Made by a program: the position numbers and the translations under genes. From Ignavibacterium sp. (GTDB lineage: Bacteria > Bacteroidota > Ignavibacteria > Ignavibacteriales > Ignavibacteriaceae), in NCBI GenBank assembly GCA_032027145.1, contig JAVSMP010000001.1:3539116-3603115 (forward strand): DNA of 64,000 bases, in the 5' to 3' direction. The notes under the pieces were generated by a model. That model worked only from the letters and a program-made list of their open reading frames with translations, was not told the DNA's origin and ran no database searches. Below, piece after piece: positions 1-9,835 of this stretch; position 1 is the stretch's first letter, and each line of letters begins with the position of its first letter.

Positions 1-316
1 GTTTGCCAAGTATTTCTAAGTTCTTATAAGCTGACAAATAATTATAAAAGTCAGGCTTCTCAACGATAGCCCCAATTTTCCCAAGAATATTTTTTCTATC
101 TGAGCTAATTGAGTTACCAAAGAGATTGATGGTGCCGGATGTTTGTCTGATAAGTGATAATAACATGCGTATAGTTGTGCTTTTACCTGCACCATTAGGT
201 CCCAAGAAACCAAATACATCACCTTTATATACTGACAAATTAAGATTATTAACTGCGCGCAATTTTTTAAAGTCTTTTACAAGTGAATTTATTTCAATAA
301 TTTTTTCCTGAGCCAA
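1..316 (-). CDS. ABC transporter ATP-binding protein, N-terminal part (runs off the left edge)
   Basis: About 105 codons are visible, read from a TTG at 314-316. The start is MAQEKIIEINSLVKDFKK, followed by Walker A GPNGAGKST at residues 39-47. The Q-loop region reads GAIVEKPDFY, with Glu where most ABC ATPases have Gln. As I recall, this is usual in the BcrA/CcmA-like ABC-2 exporter ATPases, which power efflux or membrane-protein export with a separate permease. The signature motif, Walker B and the permease would lie left of the window. No ATG is available near the start, and the TTG gives the usual N-terminal length for the family. The substrate cannot be told from this fragment. Confidence 0.85.
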   Translation of the reverse strand, partial: MAQEKIIEINSLVKDFKKLRAVNNLNLSVYKGDVFGFLGPNGAGKSTTIRMLLSLIRQTSGTINLFGNSISSDRKNILGKIGAIVEKPDFYNYLSAYKNLEILGK

Positions 317-740
317 GTTTTTCTCAATTGTATAATTTTGCAGTATTAAAATACTAACAAAAAAATCTTTTAAATGATTTAAAAATTTTTAGCGGCAGAT
401 TTTTAGGATAAGAAGTTCAAAATTCCTAATGATGCTAAAATTTATTTATAGTCAAGTGTTGTATAAAAAAAATTCAATTTGGTTTTTTATAAAAAAATTT
501 TCATTTTCGATTCGAGAATTAGCAGACAAAAATAATTTTTTCTATTACTGATTATTTATTTTTATTTTAAAATTATTTTCATAGCTTTGGATAAATTTTG
601 ATATGAGTGATGATAAAAATATTAACCTTTCTTATACAATTACTAAATCACTCATAACGCTAAGCTCGCTTCTCAACAAAAATATAAATTTTATTATTTA
701 ACTTAACTGCTCAATGCAGTAACACCCTTAGGAGATTTGG
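317..740 (+). promoter_or_regulatory. Intergenic region and nrdJ leader with a long inverted repeat
   Basis: This 424-base gap separates two divergent genes and holds no convincing gene. A -7-like TAGCTTTG lies at 582-589, but no TTG is found 19-21 bases upstream, so the promoter is weak evidence. In the stretch that would be nrdJ leader, TATGAGTGAT at 602-611 is exactly complementary to ATCACTCATA at 647-656, a 10-bp stem with a 35-base loop. A second short hairpin, ACTGC/GCAGT, sits at 706-720. AGGAG at 730-734 is a good ribosome binding site six bases before the ATG at 741. No B12-box sequence GCCACTG and no NrdR-type box pair was seen. Confidence 0.4.
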
Positions 741-3700
741 ATGCATATAAAAAGACTTTTTACCGAACAGGGAAGGGATCCTTTATCATCTTTTGAATTT
801 ATTAAGAGAACATCTGAGATTAAAAATCCTGATGGTTCAATCGTTTTTAAAATGGAAAATGTATCTGTGCCCGGGCAATGGTCACAGGTAGCTACTGATA
901 TCATAGCACAAAAATATTTTAGAAAAGCAGGCATCCCAAAACTTCTGAAAAAAATAAATGAAAAAGGAGTTCCAAAATGGCTTTTACCATCTGCTGCAGA
1001 TACAGAAAGATTAATGGAACTTCCCGAGAATGATAGATTTACTTCTGAAACAGATTCAAGACAAGTGTTTCATAGACTTGCCGGTACCTGGACTTATTGG
1101 GCCTGGAAAGCTAAATATTTTGATTCAGAAGAAGATGCCAGAGCATTTTATGATGAACTGATGTTTATGTTAGCAAATCAGATGGCTGCACCAAACAGCC
1201 CGCAGTGGTTTAATACAGGTTTAAACTGGGCATACGGAATCACCGGTCCTTCACAAGGACATTTTTATGTTGACTATGAAACCGGCGAGTTAACTAAATC
1301 AAGTGATGCATATACTCATCCACAGCCACACGCCTGCTTTATTCAATCGGTAAATGATGATCTTGTAAACGAAGGCGGAATAATGGACCTTTGGGTGAGA
1401 GAAGCAAGATTATTTAAATATGGTTCTGGAACTGGTTCAAATTATTCAGAGCTTAGAGGCTCTAAAGAACCATTAAGCGGCGGAGGTAAATCTTCAGGAT
1501 TAATGTCATTCTTAAGAATTGGAGATAGATCTGCAGGCGCAATAAAATCCGGAGGCACAACCAGACGTGCTGCAAAAATGGTAACACTTGATCTTGATCA
1601 TCCAGATATTGAAGAATACATAAACTGGAAAGTGATTGAAGAACAAAAAGTTGCTGCACTTGTTGCGGGATCAAAACTTTGTAATTTACATCTTAACAAT
1701 ATCATAAAAGCTTGTTACGATGAACATCCTGAAAATGACCGCTTTAATAAAAAGCTGAACAAGAAGCTAAGAATTGCAATTCTTGAAGCACGTAAAGCTC
1801 AGATACCAAACAATTACATCGAAAGAGTTATTCAGCTTGCTAAATTAGGATTCAAATCAATTGAATTTCCTATTTACGATGCTGATTGGAATTCTGATGC
1901 TTATGCAACTGTATCTGGTCAAAACTCGAACAACTCTGTAAGAGTAACAAATGAATTTATGAACGCAGTTCTTAACGATGGCAATTGGAATCTGTACTGG
2001 CGTATAGAAAAGAGAAAAGCCAAGGTTGAAAAGAGAAATCCAAAACCCTGCAAAACATTAAAAGCAAAAGATCTGTGGGAACAAATTGCGTATTCAGCAT
2101 GGTCATGTGCTGATCCTGGTATTCAATTTCATACAACAATAAATGAATGGCACACAAGTCCTGCCGGCGGTGAGATAAAAGCATCAAATCCCTGCAGTGA
2201 GTATATGTTTCTTGATGATACAGCCTGTAATCTGGCATCATTAAATCTGGTTAAGTTTTATAACTCAGATAATCATCAGTTTAACATTGAAGCATTTAGA
2301 CATGCATCGAGAATCTGGACTATAGTATTAGAAACAAGTGTTTTAATGGCTCAATTTCCTAGTAAAGAAATTGCTCAACTTAGCTATGATTACAGAACAT
2401 TAGGTTTAGGTTATGCAAATCTTGGTACACTACTAATGCTTCAAGGAATACCTTACGATAGCCGTGAAGGTTTTGCAATTTGCGGTGCATTAACTTCTAT
2501 TATGCATATGTCTGCCTATGCCACCTCAGCTGAGCTTGCTAAAGAAGCAGGACCGTTCACAAAATATGAAGAAAACAAATACAATATGCTGCGTGTATTA
2601 AGAAATCACAGACGAGCAGCCTACAATGTTCCGGATGAAGAGTACGAAGGTTTAACAGTTTATCCTGTTGGCATAAACCCGCAATTTTGTCCATCAGATT
2701 TATTAAAAGCAGCTCGAGAGGATTCTGACAGAGCAATAGAGCTGGGTGAACTATATGGTTTCAGAAATGCACAGGTTACCGCAATTGCACCAACAGGTAC
2801 AATTGGATTAGTAATGGATTGTGATACAACCGGAGTTGAACCGGATTTTGCATTGGTAAAATTTAAAAAACTTGCCGGCGGCGGTTACTTTAAAATCATC
2901 AATCAGTCAATACCGCCTGCATTAGAAAAATTAGGATATAACAAAGATCAGATTAATGAAATTGTTAAATATGCAAAGGGGGCAGGTTCTTTGGTTGGAT
3001 GTCCTTATATCAATCCACAATCTCTTAAAGCAAAAGGTTTTACTGAAGAGTTAATTAATAAAATAGAAAAGATGCTGCCTTCAGTATTTGATATTACATT
3101 TGCATTCAACAAATTTTCGCTTGGAACAGAGTTCCTTACTAAAACATTGGGTTTTACTGAAACAGAAATAAATTCATTTGACTTTGATGTACTAAGCAGA
3201 CTTGGTTTTTCTAAAACAGAAATTTCATCAGCAAACGATTATGTCTGCGGAACAATGACAATAGAGGGGGCGCCTTTCTTACAGCACGAACATTATTCTG
3301 TTTTTGATTGTGCAAATAAATGCGGTAAAAAGGGAACCAGATTCATCAGATCACTTGCACATATAAAAATGATGGCTTCTGCACAGCCCTTTATTTCAGG
3401 TGCAATTTCTAAAACAATAAATCTTCCGAATGGTGCCAGTGTTGAAGATGTTGCTAATGCATATATGCAAAGCTGGAAACTTGGTGTAAAAGCTAATGCA
3501 CTTTATCGTGATGGTTCTAAACTTTCTCAACCATTAAACACTATGACTGATGAAGATATTGAAGTTATAATGGAAGAGAAAGAGAAAAACGATATTGTAA
3601 AAGTTGCTGAAAAAATAATTCATAGATACATTGCAAAAAGAAGAAGATTACCGGATAGAAGATCCGGCTATACACAAAAAGCAAAAATTGGCGGTCAATC

Positions 3701-4328
3701 AGTCTATATAAGAACCGGTGAGTATGATAACGGACAGCTTGGTGAAATTTTTATTGATATGCATCGCGAAGGTGCCTCTTTTAGAAGTTTATTGAACTGT
3801 TTTGCAATTTCTATTTCTCTTGGTTTACAGCATGGCGTTCCGCTTGAAGAATTTGCTGATGCTTTTGTATTTACACGTTTTGAACCAAGTGGAATTGTAA
3901 CCGGAAATGACAAAATAAAAATGGCTACATCGGTTATTGATTATATTTTCAGAGAACTTGCTGTTACTTATCTCGGCAGGAACGATCTATCTCATATCGA
4001 CAACGATGAAACTTCTACAAAAATTTCCAGAGGAATTGTCAAGAAATTAGCAGAACCTGAGTTTGAAAGTGAAGAATTAATTAGCGAAAGATTGGTTGAA
4101 TTGGATAAGAGTAATATGGATGCCGATTACTTAAATTCTTATAAAAATTCAGATGTTGTTTCAGGAACGGTTACAAAAACCTTTAACAATATGACTGCAA
4201 AAGTTAAACAGGCAATTGAGAACGGATATACGGGAGATATTTGCCCAGAATGTCAGAGTATTACGATGGTAAGAAATGGCACCTGTCTAAAATGTATGAC
4301 CTGCGGCGCAACAACCGGATGCAGTTGA
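741..4328 (+). CDS. nrdJ: B12-dependent (class II) ribonucleotide reductase
   Basis: At 1195 residues this has the size of the large class II (NrdJ) reductases, which make deoxyribonucleotides from ribonucleotides with adenosylcobalamin as radical source and need no oxygen. The substrate-site signature NPCSEY is present, with Cys at residue 485, followed by [13 protein letters not shown] later core segment reads [14 protein letters not shown]. The C-terminus carries a Cys-rich tail (CPEC at about 1168-1171, then CLKCMTCG), probably the zinc-ribbon or redox tail typical of these long enzymes. Two active-site-like stretches (SGTGSNYS and APTGTIGL) fit the family. The sequence reads through without an intein or frameshift. 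The start is fixed by AGGAG six bases upstream. It is monocistronic, with its own terminator downstream. Confidence 0.96.
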   Translation: MHIKRLFTEQGRDPLSSFEFIKRTSEIKNPDGSIVFKMENVSVPGQWSQVATDIIAQKYFRKAGIPKLLKKINEKGVPKWLLPSAADTERLMELPENDRFTSETDSRQVFHRLAGTWTYWAWKAKYFDSEEDARAFYDELMFMLANQMAAPNSPQWFNTGLNWAYGITGPSQGHFYVDYETGELTKSSDAYTHPQPHACFIQSVNDDLVNEGGIMDLWVREARLFKYGSGTGSNYSELRGSKEPLSGGGKSSGLMSFLRIGDRSAGAIKSGGTTRRAAKMVTLDLDHPDIEEYINWKVIEEQKVAALVAGSKLCNLHLNNIIKACYDEHPENDRFNKKLNKKLRIAILEARKAQIPNNYIERVIQLAKLGFKSIEFPIYDADWNSDAYATVSGQNSNNSVRVTNEFMNAVLNDGNWNLYWRIEKRKAKVEKRNPKPCKTLKAKDLWEQIAYSAWSCADPGIQFHTTINEWHTSPAGGEIKASNPCSEYMFLDDTACNLASLNLVKFYNSDNHQFNIEAFRHASRIWTIVLETSVLMAQFPSKEIAQLSYDYRTLGLGYANLGTLLMLQGIPYDSREGFAICGALTSIMHMSAYATSAELAKEAGPFTKYEENKYNMLRVLRNHRRAAYNVPDEEYEGLTVYPVGINPQFCPSDLLKAAREDSDRAIELGELYGFRNAQVTAIAPTGTIGLVMDCDTTGVEPDFALVKFKKLAGGGYFKIINQSIPPALEKLGYNKDQINEIVKYAKGAGSLVGCPYINPQSLKAKGFTEELINKIEKMLPSVFDITFAFNKFSLGTEFLTKTLGFTETEINSFDFDVLSRLGFSKTEISSANDYVCGTMTIEGAPFLQHEHYSVFDCANKCGKKGTRFIRSLAHIKMMASAQPFISGAISKTINLPNGASVEDVANAYMQSWKLGVKANALYRDGSKLSQPLNTMTDEDIEVIMEEKEKNDIVKVAEKIIHRYIAKRRRLPDRRSGYTQKAKIGGQSVYIRTGEYDNGQLGEIFIDMHREGASFRSLLNCFAISISLGLQHGVPLEEFADAFVFTRFEPSGIVTGNDKIKMATSVIDYIFRELAVTYLGRNDLSHIDNDETSTKISRGIVKKLAEPEFESEELISERLVELDKSNMDADYLNSYKNSDVVSGTVTKTFNNMTAKVKQAIENGYTGDICPECQSITMVRNGTCLKCMTCGATTGCS

Positions 4329-4340
4329 TAATTATTTAAT

Positions 4341-4433
4341 GAGACTATCTTAAAATAAAATATAATGCCGAATTTTTTTTCGGGATTGTTTTACAACTGA
4401 AATAGTACCCGATTTGAGATAGTCTCCCTTTTT
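4341..4433. terminator. Long-stem terminator between convergent nrdJ and the NlpC/P60 gene
   Basis: GAGACTATCT at 4341-4350 is exactly complementary to AGATAGTCTC at 4417-4426, and the second arm is followed by CC and a run of seven T on the plus strand. The 66-base interior contains a smaller CCG/CGG hairpin around a T run. It lies 12 bases after the nrdJ stop and just before the end of the oppositely oriented gene, so it could serve both directions. The long loop makes it less canonical than a simple hairpin. Confidence 0.65.
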
Positions 4434-4446
4434 TTAAAATCCGATA

Positions 4447-5145
4447 CTACTCTTCGTCTTCCTCAATTCGCCGTGCACCCATATAACGTTTATTATAGTA
4501 GTCATGCTCTAAAGAAGAAATTGTTACGCCTAATTTTGTTGAAGCGTGCGCAAATAAGTTTTCACCAATATAAATACCAACATGCCCTGGTTTTACACGT
4601 CTTCTGGTATTGAAAAAAACAAGGTCACCAAACTTCAGATCAGAGCGGTTTTCAATAGGAATTCCTTGTGTAAACTGTTCCCGTGCTGATCGGTTTAAAT
4701 CTAACAACCAAGAATTCTTGAAAACACTTTGAGTAAATGCACTGCAGTCAATACCGTTTAATGAATTACCTCCAAATTTATAAGGAGTGTTCATATATTT
4801 AATTATCTCCATTATCATCAGATCTTTTTTGGTTGATAATGGTAAACTTTCTTCTTCCCTGTTTTTATCCAGATTTTTTATAACTGCCGAGATATCAATT
4901 TGCGATTCATCATCCGGAAGATCTCCGGGATCTTCCGATTCAGGGAAATCACCATCTTCAAAAACGATCAAAGAATCATCCGAAGCAGAATTTGTTTGAT
5001 AACGCCCATAGTCTTTACCTTTTTTATCAGAGTTTTTACCTGAATCATTATATCTGGTAGAACTTGTTGTGCTTGAACAAGCAAGGAAAGTAAAGATGAT
5101 CAACCCCAAACACAAAATCGGATAAAAACTTTTTATAACTATCAT
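4447..5145 (-). CDS. NlpC/P60-family lipoprotein, probable cell-wall endopeptidase
   Basis: 232 residues. The N-terminus is a lipoprotein signal with lipobox FLAC, Cys23 being the lipidated residue. A low-complexity Ser/Asp/Glu-rich linker follows (about residues 25-105). The C-terminal domain is NlpC/P60: nucleophile Cys134 in GIDCSAF, His188 in KPGHVGIY and a second His200 in FAHAS. Enzymes of this family cleave peptide stems of peptidoglycan. Here the enzyme would be anchored to a membrane and act in the periplasm. It starts three bases after the sigma-factor stop codon, so the two are probably co-transcribed. The exact bond cut cannot be told from sequence. Confidence 0.9.
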   Translation of the reverse strand: MIVIKSFYPILCLGLIIFTFLACSSTTSSTRYNDSGKNSDKKGKDYGRYQTNSASDDSLIVFEDGDFPESEDPGDLPDDESQIDISAVIKNLDKNREEESLPLSTKKDLMIMEIIKYMNTPYKFGGNSLNGIDCSAFTQSVFKNSWLLDLNRSAREQFTQGIPIENRSDLKFGDLVFFNTRRRVKPGHVGIYIGENLFAHASTKLGVTISSLEHDYYNKRYMGARRIEEDEE

Positions 5146-5148
5146 TAA

Positions 5149-6003
5149 TCATCCAAGATATGATTTTAAAATATTACTTCTTGAGTTGTGTCTAAGTCTT
5201 CGAATTGCTTTTTCCTTTATTTGTCTTACTCTTTCCCTTGTCAGATTAAATTTTTCTCCAATCTCTTCTAAAGTCATCGCATACTCCCCATCAAGTCCAA
5301 AATAAAGTCTAATTACCTCAGCTTCACGTTCGGGCAGCTCAGATAAGATATTTTTAATTTCCAGCTTCAGGGATTCAGAGATTAGTTCATTATCTGGTGA
5401 AGGCTGCTGATCATTTTCAATAACATCTAAAAGGCTGTTATCATCATTTGTTGAGAAAGGTGCATCAACAGAAACTGATTTACCGGAGATTCTGAGAGTT
5501 TCTGAAATCTCATCAATATCCATTTCAAGAATCTGAGCTATTTCATCAGCACTCGGTTCACGTTCAAACTCCTGCTTTAAACTACTATATGCTCTACCGA
5601 TTTTGTTTAATGCACCCACACGGTTCAATGGTAATCTAACTATTCTGGATTGTTCAGCTAATGCCTGCAAAATTGATTGTCTTATCCACCAGACTGCATA
5701 AGAAATAAACTTAAATCCCCGGGTTTCATCAAATCTTCTAACAGCTTTTATCAAACCTAAATTACCTTCATTAATCAAATCACCAAGTGACAATCCCTGG
5801 TTTTGATATTGTTTAGCTACACTAACAACAAACCGAAGATTAGCTTTTGTAAGTTTCTCCATTGCAGATTGATCCCCATTTTTCATTCGGATCGTCAGTT
5901 GTATTTCTTCCTCAGGTGAAAGTAATCCAACTTTTCCTATTTCCTGCAGATACTTGTCAAGCGATTGACTTTCTCTGTTTGTAAACTGTTTTACAATTCT
6001 CAT
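5149..6003 (-). CDS. rpoD: Primary RNA polymerase sigma factor (RpoD/SigA type)
   Basis: 284 residues, much shorter than E. coli RpoD because region 1.1 and the large insertion are missing. The N-terminus [15 protein letters not shown] is the form I associate with Bacteroidota and relatives. Region 2 shows [13 protein letters not shown] and [11 protein letters not shown], which bind core polymerase and the -10 element. Region 3 follows. Region 4 ends with the helix-turn-helix [19 protein letters not shown] that contacts the upstream element. This type of sigma recognises the TTG/TAnnTTTG promoters seen elsewhere in the window. It is followed at three bases by the lipoprotein gene. Confidence 0.93.
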   Translation of the reverse strand: MRIVKQFTNRESQSLDKYLQEIGKVGLLSPEEEIQLTIRMKNGDQSAMEKLTKANLRFVVSVAKQYQNQGLSLGDLINEGNLGLIKAVRRFDETRGFKFISYAVWWIRQSILQALAEQSRIVRLPLNRVGALNKIGRAYSSLKQEFEREPSADEIAQILEMDIDEISETLRISGKSVSVDAPFSTNDDNSLLDVIENDQQPSPDNELISESLKLEIKNILSELPEREAEVIRLYFGLDGEYAMTLEEIGEKFNLTRERVRQIKEKAIRRLRHNSRSNILKSYLG

Positions 6004-6118
6004 TTAATTTTTTGCTTTTACTTACAAATGTTTCACTAAGAAAACCATAATATACAGTTATGATAATACCTGACTAAAAATAGAAATGTTTTAATTTAAA
6101 ATAAAGCTACATCCATTT

Positions 6119-6523
6119 TCAGAAAATTTGAGAAGTTATAAATTCAGGATGATAACAGCTTACTTTATTATCTTTAAACTTATCGGGGCTTAATGTAACA
6201 ATTGTCAATTTGTTTAATTCGGCTAAAATATAGAAAAGATTATCTCTCAGATTAGTAAATCTGTCTTTATGTTTTGGTATGGACAAACTATAGCGGGCGT
6301 GTATTCCTAAAACTTTAATACTATATAAAACATCATTAACCCGCTGTAGTTCTAAACGGGAGTCAGCTAACAGATAAAGCTCAGAGGCATTTAATACTGA
6401 TGTAAAACAAATACCTGATTTCAATAATTTAATCAGATATGATCCTGTCTTTGAATCAGTTATAAGATGATCTGCCAATATATCTGTTTCAATAAGAAAT
6501 TTAGGAATTATTTTTTGATTCAT
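6119..6523 (-). CDS. PIN-domain protein, possible VapC-like ribonuclease
   Basis: 134 residues, the size of a single PIN domain. The acidic residues expected in the metal-binding site are visible: Asp14 in ETDILADHL, Glu48 in NASELY, Asp94 in LRDNLFYILAE and Asp114 in LSPDKF. PIN domains are magnesium-dependent ribonucleases and often toxins. Its start codon overlaps the end of the upstream 60-residue gene by 23 bases, an arrangement common for toxin-antitoxin pairs. The identification as PIN comes from this pattern, not from a search. A housekeeping nuclease is also possible. Confidence 0.65.
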   Translation of the reverse strand: MNQKIIPKFLIETDILADHLITDSKTGSYLIKLLKSGICFTSVLNASELYLLADSRLELQRVNDVLYSIKVLGIHARYSLSIPKHKDRFTNLRDNLFYILAELNKLTIVTLSPDKFKDNKVSCYHPEFITSQIF

Positions 6524-6683
6524 CTATTTTCTTAGCAAACTCAGAATCCTTTAATGAGCCTTGAGCTTCTATTAGTTTTTTCACTACGTCCAAAGGCATA
6601 TCCTGAAGTTCTGAAATTTTATTTATTGTATCGTTTAGATTTTCTTCCGGTCTGTATGAATTAGTATTGTTTTGATCATTCAT
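6501..6683 (-). CDS. Small hypothetical protein upstream of the PIN gene
   Basis: 60 residues, hydrophilic and predicted mostly helical, with no family I recognise. The central part ISELQDMPLDVVKKLIEAQG could form two amphipathic helices. Its ATG overlaps the deoB stop by eight bases (deoB ends at 6676, this gene starts at 6683) and its end overlaps the PIN start by 23 bases. It is therefore probably translated by coupling between the two. The position directly before a PIN protein would suit an antitoxin, but no ribbon-helix-helix, AbrB or Phd motif is visible. A real gene is supported by the overlaps at both ends. Confidence 0.55.
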   Translation of the reverse strand: MNDQNNTNSYRPEENLNDTINKISELQDMPLDVVKKLIEAQGSLKDSEFAKKIDESKNNS

Positions 6684-7839
6684 ATAAAAAACTTTTTCCT
6701 TTTAAGTCATTTGCTACTCCAAAAAAATCTGCAGCTGTTTTACCAATATCAGAAAAGGTGTTTCTTGTGCCGAGATTATTTACAGCTTTGTTTAAGCCAT
6801 AATAGAGAAGCGGAACATATTCTCTGCTATGATCAGTACTTGGTGTTGTAGGGTCGTTTCCGTGATCAGCAGTTATTATAACTCTGTCAGTATCATCTAA
6901 ACTGCTTAAAAATTCCGGCAAAAAATTATCAAAACTTTTTAATGCATTTGCAAAACCGAGAACATCATTCCTATGACCGAAGTAAACATCAAAATCAACC
7001 AGGTTTATAAATATTAAACTTTTTACAAACTCTTTTGATGCTTTTAAAAGTTCTTTACATCCTTCTTCATTGGAGAAAGTTTTAACAATATGATTTATTC
7101 CACGATAGTTAAAGAGATCACTAATCTTACCAATGCTGACTGTATTAATACCATCTTTATAAAGAAAATCCAAGACAGTATCTGAAGGAGGACTAAGAGA
7201 ATAATCTTTTCTGTAAACAGTTCTGGTAAAGTTTCCAACTGTTCCTATAAATGGTCTTGCGATAACTCTGCCTATCATTATCGGATCTGCTAAAACAATA
7301 TTTCTTGTTAGTTCACAAATATGATAAAGAGCTTCCAATGGGATTACTTCCTGATGTGCTGCAATCTGAAAAACTGAATCGGCAGAAGTGTACACAATAG
7401 GATAACCTGTTTTAAGATGCTCCTCACCCAACTGTTTAATTATCTCTGTACCCGAAGCAGCAATATTACCAAGGTAGCCCTTACACCTGGTAACTTCTAA
7501 AAATTTCTGCATTATATCAGCAGGAAACCCATTTGGGTAATAATTAAAATCAGTATCTACATAAAGTCCGCTTATCTCCCAATGTCCTGTTGTACTGTCT
7601 TTACCTTTGGATATCTCTGCAAGCTTCCCAAATGAAGCCATTGGAATTTCAGTTCTATCAACTCCTGCAATAGGAATTATATTTCCCAATCCCATTCTTT
7701 GAAGATTAGGAAGTGAAATACCATTTAATGATCTGGAAATATTGCCAAGGGTATTACTTCCTTCATCGCCATATAAATTTGCATCAGGAAGTTCACCAAC
7801 GCCAACTCCATCAAGAACTATTATAAAAAAATTATTCAT
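6676..7839 (-). CDS. deoB: Phosphopentomutase
   Basis: 387 residues, the usual length. DeoB interconverts ribose (or deoxyribose) 1-phosphate and 5-phosphate, linking nucleoside breakdown to central carbon metabolism. Alkaline-phosphatase-superfamily metal ligands are visible: Asp10 in VLDGVGVGELPDA, and the C-terminal DHGNDP and DHSRE motifs. The phosphorylated Thr lies in GKDSTTGHWE. It is preceded at 34 bases by the GAF/GGDEF-like gene and overlaps the small downstream gene by eight bases, so it is in the middle of a cotranscribed group. Confidence 0.96.
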   Translation of the reverse strand: MNNFFIIVLDGVGVGELPDANLYGDEGSNTLGNISRSLNGISLPNLQRMGLGNIIPIAGVDRTEIPMASFGKLAEISKGKDSTTGHWEISGLYVDTDFNYYPNGFPADIMQKFLEVTRCKGYLGNIAASGTEIIKQLGEEHLKTGYPIVYTSADSVFQIAAHQEVIPLEALYHICELTRNIVLADPIMIGRVIARPFIGTVGNFTRTVYRKDYSLSPPSDTVLDFLYKDGINTVSIGKISDLFNYRGINHIVKTFSNEEGCKELLKASKEFVKSLIFINLVDFDVYFGHRNDVLGFANALKSFDNFLPEFLSSLDDTDRVIITADHGNDPTTPSTDHSREYVPLLYYGLNKAVNNLGTRNTFSDIGKTAADFFGVANDLKGKSFLYE

Positions 7840-7873
7840 ACAGGTAAGAAATAATATTAGAACCGGTTAAATA

Positions 7874-9733
7874 TCAACTAACACTTTTAACAGTGTTACC
7901 GCCTTTTTCAACAGCTTTCTGAAGCGCCAATTCGGCATTATGTAAAACTTCATCAGTATCAATTTTTCCAAGAGTTGAAGCAACACCGATTGATACCGTA
8001 TAAGTGTTTTGTTTGCTTACAATTGCAATAGGCATGCGTGCAATTTTAACTCTAAGCTTTTCTGCCCAAACAAAAACTTTTTTTGAATCATTATTAAAAA
8101 AGTAAACTGCAAAAATCTTCTCGTCAATTCTGCCAAAGATATTAATAGGAGTCATTTCTTCGGCTATACTTTCCGAAATCGCTTTTAATACTTTAGGAAA
8201 GGGATCGCCATCAAATAAGGATTCTTGTTCAAGAAATTCATCAATCCTTATTAATGCCAAAGCTCCGGATATTTTAAGCATATTAGCTTTGTATAAATCC
8301 GAGGTAAGTCTTTCAATAAAGGTATCACGATTAAGAGCCCTTGTTTCCATATCAAGAGCCATAAGACTTTTTATAAGTGTCTGAGAAGAATGTGAATAAA
8401 TAATATAGGATATTATATGAACAGAATGCCTAAGAAATTTTACATCAGAATTTGTGTATATATTTTTCTTAAGGCTCTCAAAACAAAGAACGCCAAAGTT
8501 CTGATTGCCGTAAATTAAAGGTATTGCAAGGAATGAACCATCAAATGTTAAATCTTCAGACTTTGAAAAACGTTTATAATTATCTGCTGCAGTATCATCA
8601 ATTTTAACAGGGATACCTGATAGTATTGCTTTACCGACAAGTGTTCCAGTAAGATCGATCTGAAGACCTTTACCAACATATTTTAAGGAAGTTCTATTTA
8701 CTACTTTTAAGATTTCAAATTTTTGCTCAACCGGTTTAAAGTAAACAAAGACTAAAGCATCCCATTCTATTAACTCACTCAGAGCATTCTGCATGGAAGC
8801 AAGTAAGTTATCTTCAGTATCAAAATCTGTTTCCGGTCCAATCAGGTTTAACAGCCCCTTTAATCTTTGTTGAGAAATAGTATCAGTATGTTTCTCTTCA
8901 AAAAACTGAATTATCATTGTTATAACACGAACAAATCTTCCAAGCGAATAAATAGTTTCAATGCCAAAAGCATCTCCGACTTTTGAATCAACTGCTAAAA
9001 TTGCAATAAGAGAGCCTTCATAAAAAAGAGGTACACCAACAAAACTTCTAATCTTCTGAGTTTTATCATAATACCTTATCACATCAGATTCTGCAGCCGG
9101 AGAGATATCGCTCAATAATTCAGGCTCACTCTTCTGAACAATTTTACTAAGGATATCATCTTCTATATCAAATTTCCGTTTTGCAATTTCTTGTGGTGAG
9201 GCAGATACAAACTTTTCAATTGATAGTTTTTCTTTTTTCTTATTGTACCAAAAAAATATTGCGGTATGCGCTGAGTAAGCATCTTTAATTACAGTAAGAA
9301 TTTTTTCGAGTGCAAATGTAAATTGTCCATCGTTGCCGATTTCAGCAGGCGGCAGCTCAGTTGCAATCTCTTCAAACCGCTCTTTAAGATCCGGAGGTAT
9401 CAGAGTTGTTTTATGCGCCTTAAATTCGGGTGCATAATTATTTGCAGTAATTACCTCAGCCTCAGGGTTAGCTTTTGATATAATTGTAAATGATCCATCC
9501 TGATCAGAAGAAGCGGGTATATTATACTCACTATCAAAGTCGCTTTCTTCCTTAATCGAATACTTTCCATCAAGTCTTACTGAATCTCTTAGGAAAATAA
9601 TAAAGGCAACATAGATAATAATTACTGCTATAATTATTACCCGTAAAAGCAGATCATCTGATATGAATAAAAGTGTTGCGAGAACAGGCACAAGCAAAAA
9701 TATTAATAATCTTTTCTTTTGTCTTTTATCCAT
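7874..9733 (-). CDS. Membrane protein with two GAF domains and a degenerate GGDEF domain
   Basis: 619 residues. Two hydrophobic segments close together (about residues 8-50) anchor the N-terminus. A charged linker follows. Then come two GAF-like sensor domains: about 140-275, with FVGVPLFYEGSLIAILAVD, and about 300-445, with LAIPLIYGNQNFGVLCFES. The C-terminal ~160 residues fold like a GGDEF domain and end in VSIGVAS and ALQKAVEKGGNTV. The GGDEF motif itself is replaced: residues 533-543 read FGRIDEKIFAV, so the five aligned residues are DEKIF. Diguanylate cyclase activity is therefore unlikely. It may instead bind nucleotide or act as a partner in signalling. It probably starts the operon with deoB. 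Confidence 0.75.
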   Translation of the reverse strand: MDKRQKKRLLIFLLVPVLATLLFISDDLLLRVIIIAVIIIYVAFIIFLRDSVRLDGKYSIKEESDFDSEYNIPASSDQDGSFTIISKANPEAEVITANNYAPEFKAHKTTLIPPDLKERFEEIATELPPAEIGNDGQFTFALEKILTVIKDAYSAHTAIFFWYNKKKEKLSIEKFVSASPQEIAKRKFDIEDDILSKIVQKSEPELLSDISPAAESDVIRYYDKTQKIRSFVGVPLFYEGSLIAILAVDSKVGDAFGIETIYSLGRFVRVITMIIQFFEEKHTDTISQQRLKGLLNLIGPETDFDTEDNLLASMQNALSELIEWDALVFVYFKPVEQKFEILKVVNRTSLKYVGKGLQIDLTGTLVGKAILSGIPVKIDDTAADNYKRFSKSEDLTFDGSFLAIPLIYGNQNFGVLCFESLKKNIYTNSDVKFLRHSVHIISYIIYSHSSQTLIKSLMALDMETRALNRDTFIERLTSDLYKANMLKISGALALIRIDEFLEQESLFDGDPFPKVLKAISESIAEEMTPINIFGRIDEKIFAVYFFNNDSKKVFVWAEKLRVKIARMPIAIVSKQNTYTVSIGVASTLGKIDTDEVLHNAELALQKAVEKGGNTVKSVS

Positions 9734-9806
9734 TAGAGTTGATCTTGCTGATAGTTATTTTTAATTAGTAAAAAACTTTTACAATAAAATAGTAAACTTT
9801 CTAACG

Positions 9807-9835
9807 CAAAGATATAAACTATTTAATTAAATAGT
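9807..9835 (-). promoter_or_regulatory. Promoter -7 candidate with an 18-bp palindrome upstream of the GAF protein
   Basis: On the minus strand TATCTTTG (9807-9814) matches TAnnTTTG. Just upstream the sequence ACTATTTAATTAAATAGT (9818-9835) is a perfect 18-bp palindrome that covers the engB stop codon. No good TTG lies 19-21 bases upstream. The palindrome could be a repressor site or an AT-rich hairpin ending engB transcription. Confidence 0.35.

Noticed and set aside
527-684. Minus-strand TATTTTTG elements (527-534 and 677-684) as promoters for the ABC ATPase
   Set aside because: Neither has TTG at 19-21 bases; such lone matches are expected by chance in AT-rich DNA.
317-740. A cobalamin riboswitch upstream of the B12-dependent reductase
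   Set aside because: The conserved core GCCACTG is absent and the leader is too short and AT-rich for the usual fold.
741-4328. An intein or insertion in nrdJ
   Set aside because: The reading frame is continuous and the extra length is usual for this class; no splicing motifs are seen.
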